From Hyphomicrobium_A sp965243865 (lineage in GTDB: Bacteria; Pseudomonadota; Alphaproteobacteria; Rhizobiales; Hyphomicrobiaceae), in NCBI RefSeq assembly GCF_965243865.1, contig NZ_OZ251603.1, forward strand, positions 3,224,001 to 3,288,000: 64,000 bases of DNA. Direction: 5' to 3'. The position numbers and the translations under genes are program-made. The notes under the pieces were generated by a model. It had not been told where the DNA came from, ran no database searches, and saw nothing but the letters and a program-made list of their open reading frames with translations. Below are positions 63,510 through 64,000 of the stretch, in pieces. How positions within the stretch are numbered: position 1 is the first letter of the stretch; each line of letters starts with the position of its first letter.

Positions 63510-64000
63510 ATGCGGCGCTTGTCCAAGTCGGTCGCCGAACTGAAGTTGCGCTACGACGTCGTCGTCGTCGGCTCAGGCTATGGCGGTGGCGTCGCCGCCT
63601 CGCGCCTTGCACGCGCCGGCAAGAAGGTCGCCGTGCTGGAGCGGGGGCAGGAATTCGCCATCGGCGACTTCCCCGATCGCATGGTCGAGGCGCAGGAGCA
63701 GTTCCAGGTCAGTCGCGACGGCAAGCGCATCTCCGGCTCCCCGACCGGCCTATATGATTTGCGCCTCGGCAAGGACATCCATGTCTTCGTCGGCTGCGGC
63801 CTCGGCGGCGGCTCGCTGGTCAACGCCAACGTCTCGCTGCCGCCCGACCCGCGCGTGTGGGACGATCCGGTCTGGCCGCCCGAGCTCGCGGCTGATCAGA
63901 CGCGTCAGGAAGGCTTCTCCCGTGCCACCGAGGTGCTGCGCCCTGTCCCTTACGAAGGCCCTGACCTCGCAAAGCTCAAGGCGCTCGGCGTCAGCGGCAA
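63510..64000 (+). CDS. Second GMC oxidoreductase, 5' part only
   Basis: The frame opens with ATG at 63510 one base after the previous stop and runs off the window. The visible 163 residues match the upstream GMC protein: YDVVVVGSGYGGGVAASRL, KKVAVLERGQEFAIGDFP, IHVFVGCGLGGGSLVNANVS and PPDPRVWDDPVWP. It is therefore a tandem paralogue in the same transcript, as GAGAGTG immediately precedes it. The catalytic part is outside the window. Confidence 0.88.
   Translation, partial: MRRLSKSVAELKLRYDVVVVGSGYGGGVAASRLARAGKKVAVLERGQEFAIGDFPDRMVEAQEQFQVSRDGKRISGSPTGLYDLRLGKDIHVFVGCGLGGGSLVNANVSLPPDPRVWDDPVWPPELAADQTRQEGFSRATEVLRPVPYEGPDLAKLKALGVSG

Overview
The window is a GC-rich chromosomal segment of an alphaproteobacterium, most likely of the Hyphomicrobiales (a Hyphomicrobium-like lineage fits, but the genus cannot be fixed from this sequence). 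Evidence includes the histidine phosphotransferase ChpT, a DUF1134/EipA-type envelope protein, RNase E with a large acidic insert in its S1 domain, an EcfG-type promoter (GGAAC-N16-CGTT), and the gene order dsbA-aroQ-accB-accC-aat. It is mostly core chromosome: no phage, IS element, CRISPR array, rRNA or tRNA gene was seen.

Layout. 1-2 kb: partial DUF808 gene, a stress-type FMN protein behind an EcfG-like promoter, and small ORFs. 2-9 kb (+): guaB, MAPEG, an RsmB-like rRNA methyltransferase, a methyltransferase/ATP-grasp fusion overlapping tspO, and a zinc-ribbon membrane protein. 9-12 kb (-): a divergent Aat paralogue, then an ECF42-type sigma factor with two DGPF/YCII genes, each preceded by the same TGTCGA-N17-CGACG element. 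12-14 kb (+): guaA and an ArsC-like reductase. 14-25 kb (-): ferric reductase-like protein, LLM oxidoreductase, haloacid dehalogenase, YbaK, GNAT, aat, accC, accB, aroQ, dsbA and an M48 protease. 25-27 kb (+): aminotransferase and LTXXQ protein. 27-31 kb (-): rne and its long leader. 31-36 kb (+): amidase, PBP1A and prfB with a programmed frameshift.

36-41 kb holds three consecutive SAM methyltransferase genes. The last encodes a protein with the double-E loop and THW loop of eukaryotic protein arginine methyltransferases. NnrU and MOSC genes follow. 41-50 kb: an L,D-transpeptidase with a second, degenerate YkuD-like domain, panB, a YfgM-like protein, bamB, der, holC, a candidate small RNA on the minus strand, and rlmJ. 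50-53 kb: csp and small secreted proteins, two of which share a Cys pattern. 53-59 kb: FetAB-like transporter, chpT, cysQ, eipA-like gene, coiled-coil protein and bactofilin. 59.7-64 kb: membrane metallophosphoesterase followed by two cholesterol-oxidase-like GMC oxidoreductases, the second cut by the window end.

The candidates most worth study are the bacterial PRMT-like protein (38559-39479), the minus-strand small RNA (about 49043-49140), the methyltransferase/ATP-grasp fusion (5533-7473), and the ECF42 unit with matched promoters (9888-12238). All calls come from reading the sequence; no database search was run.
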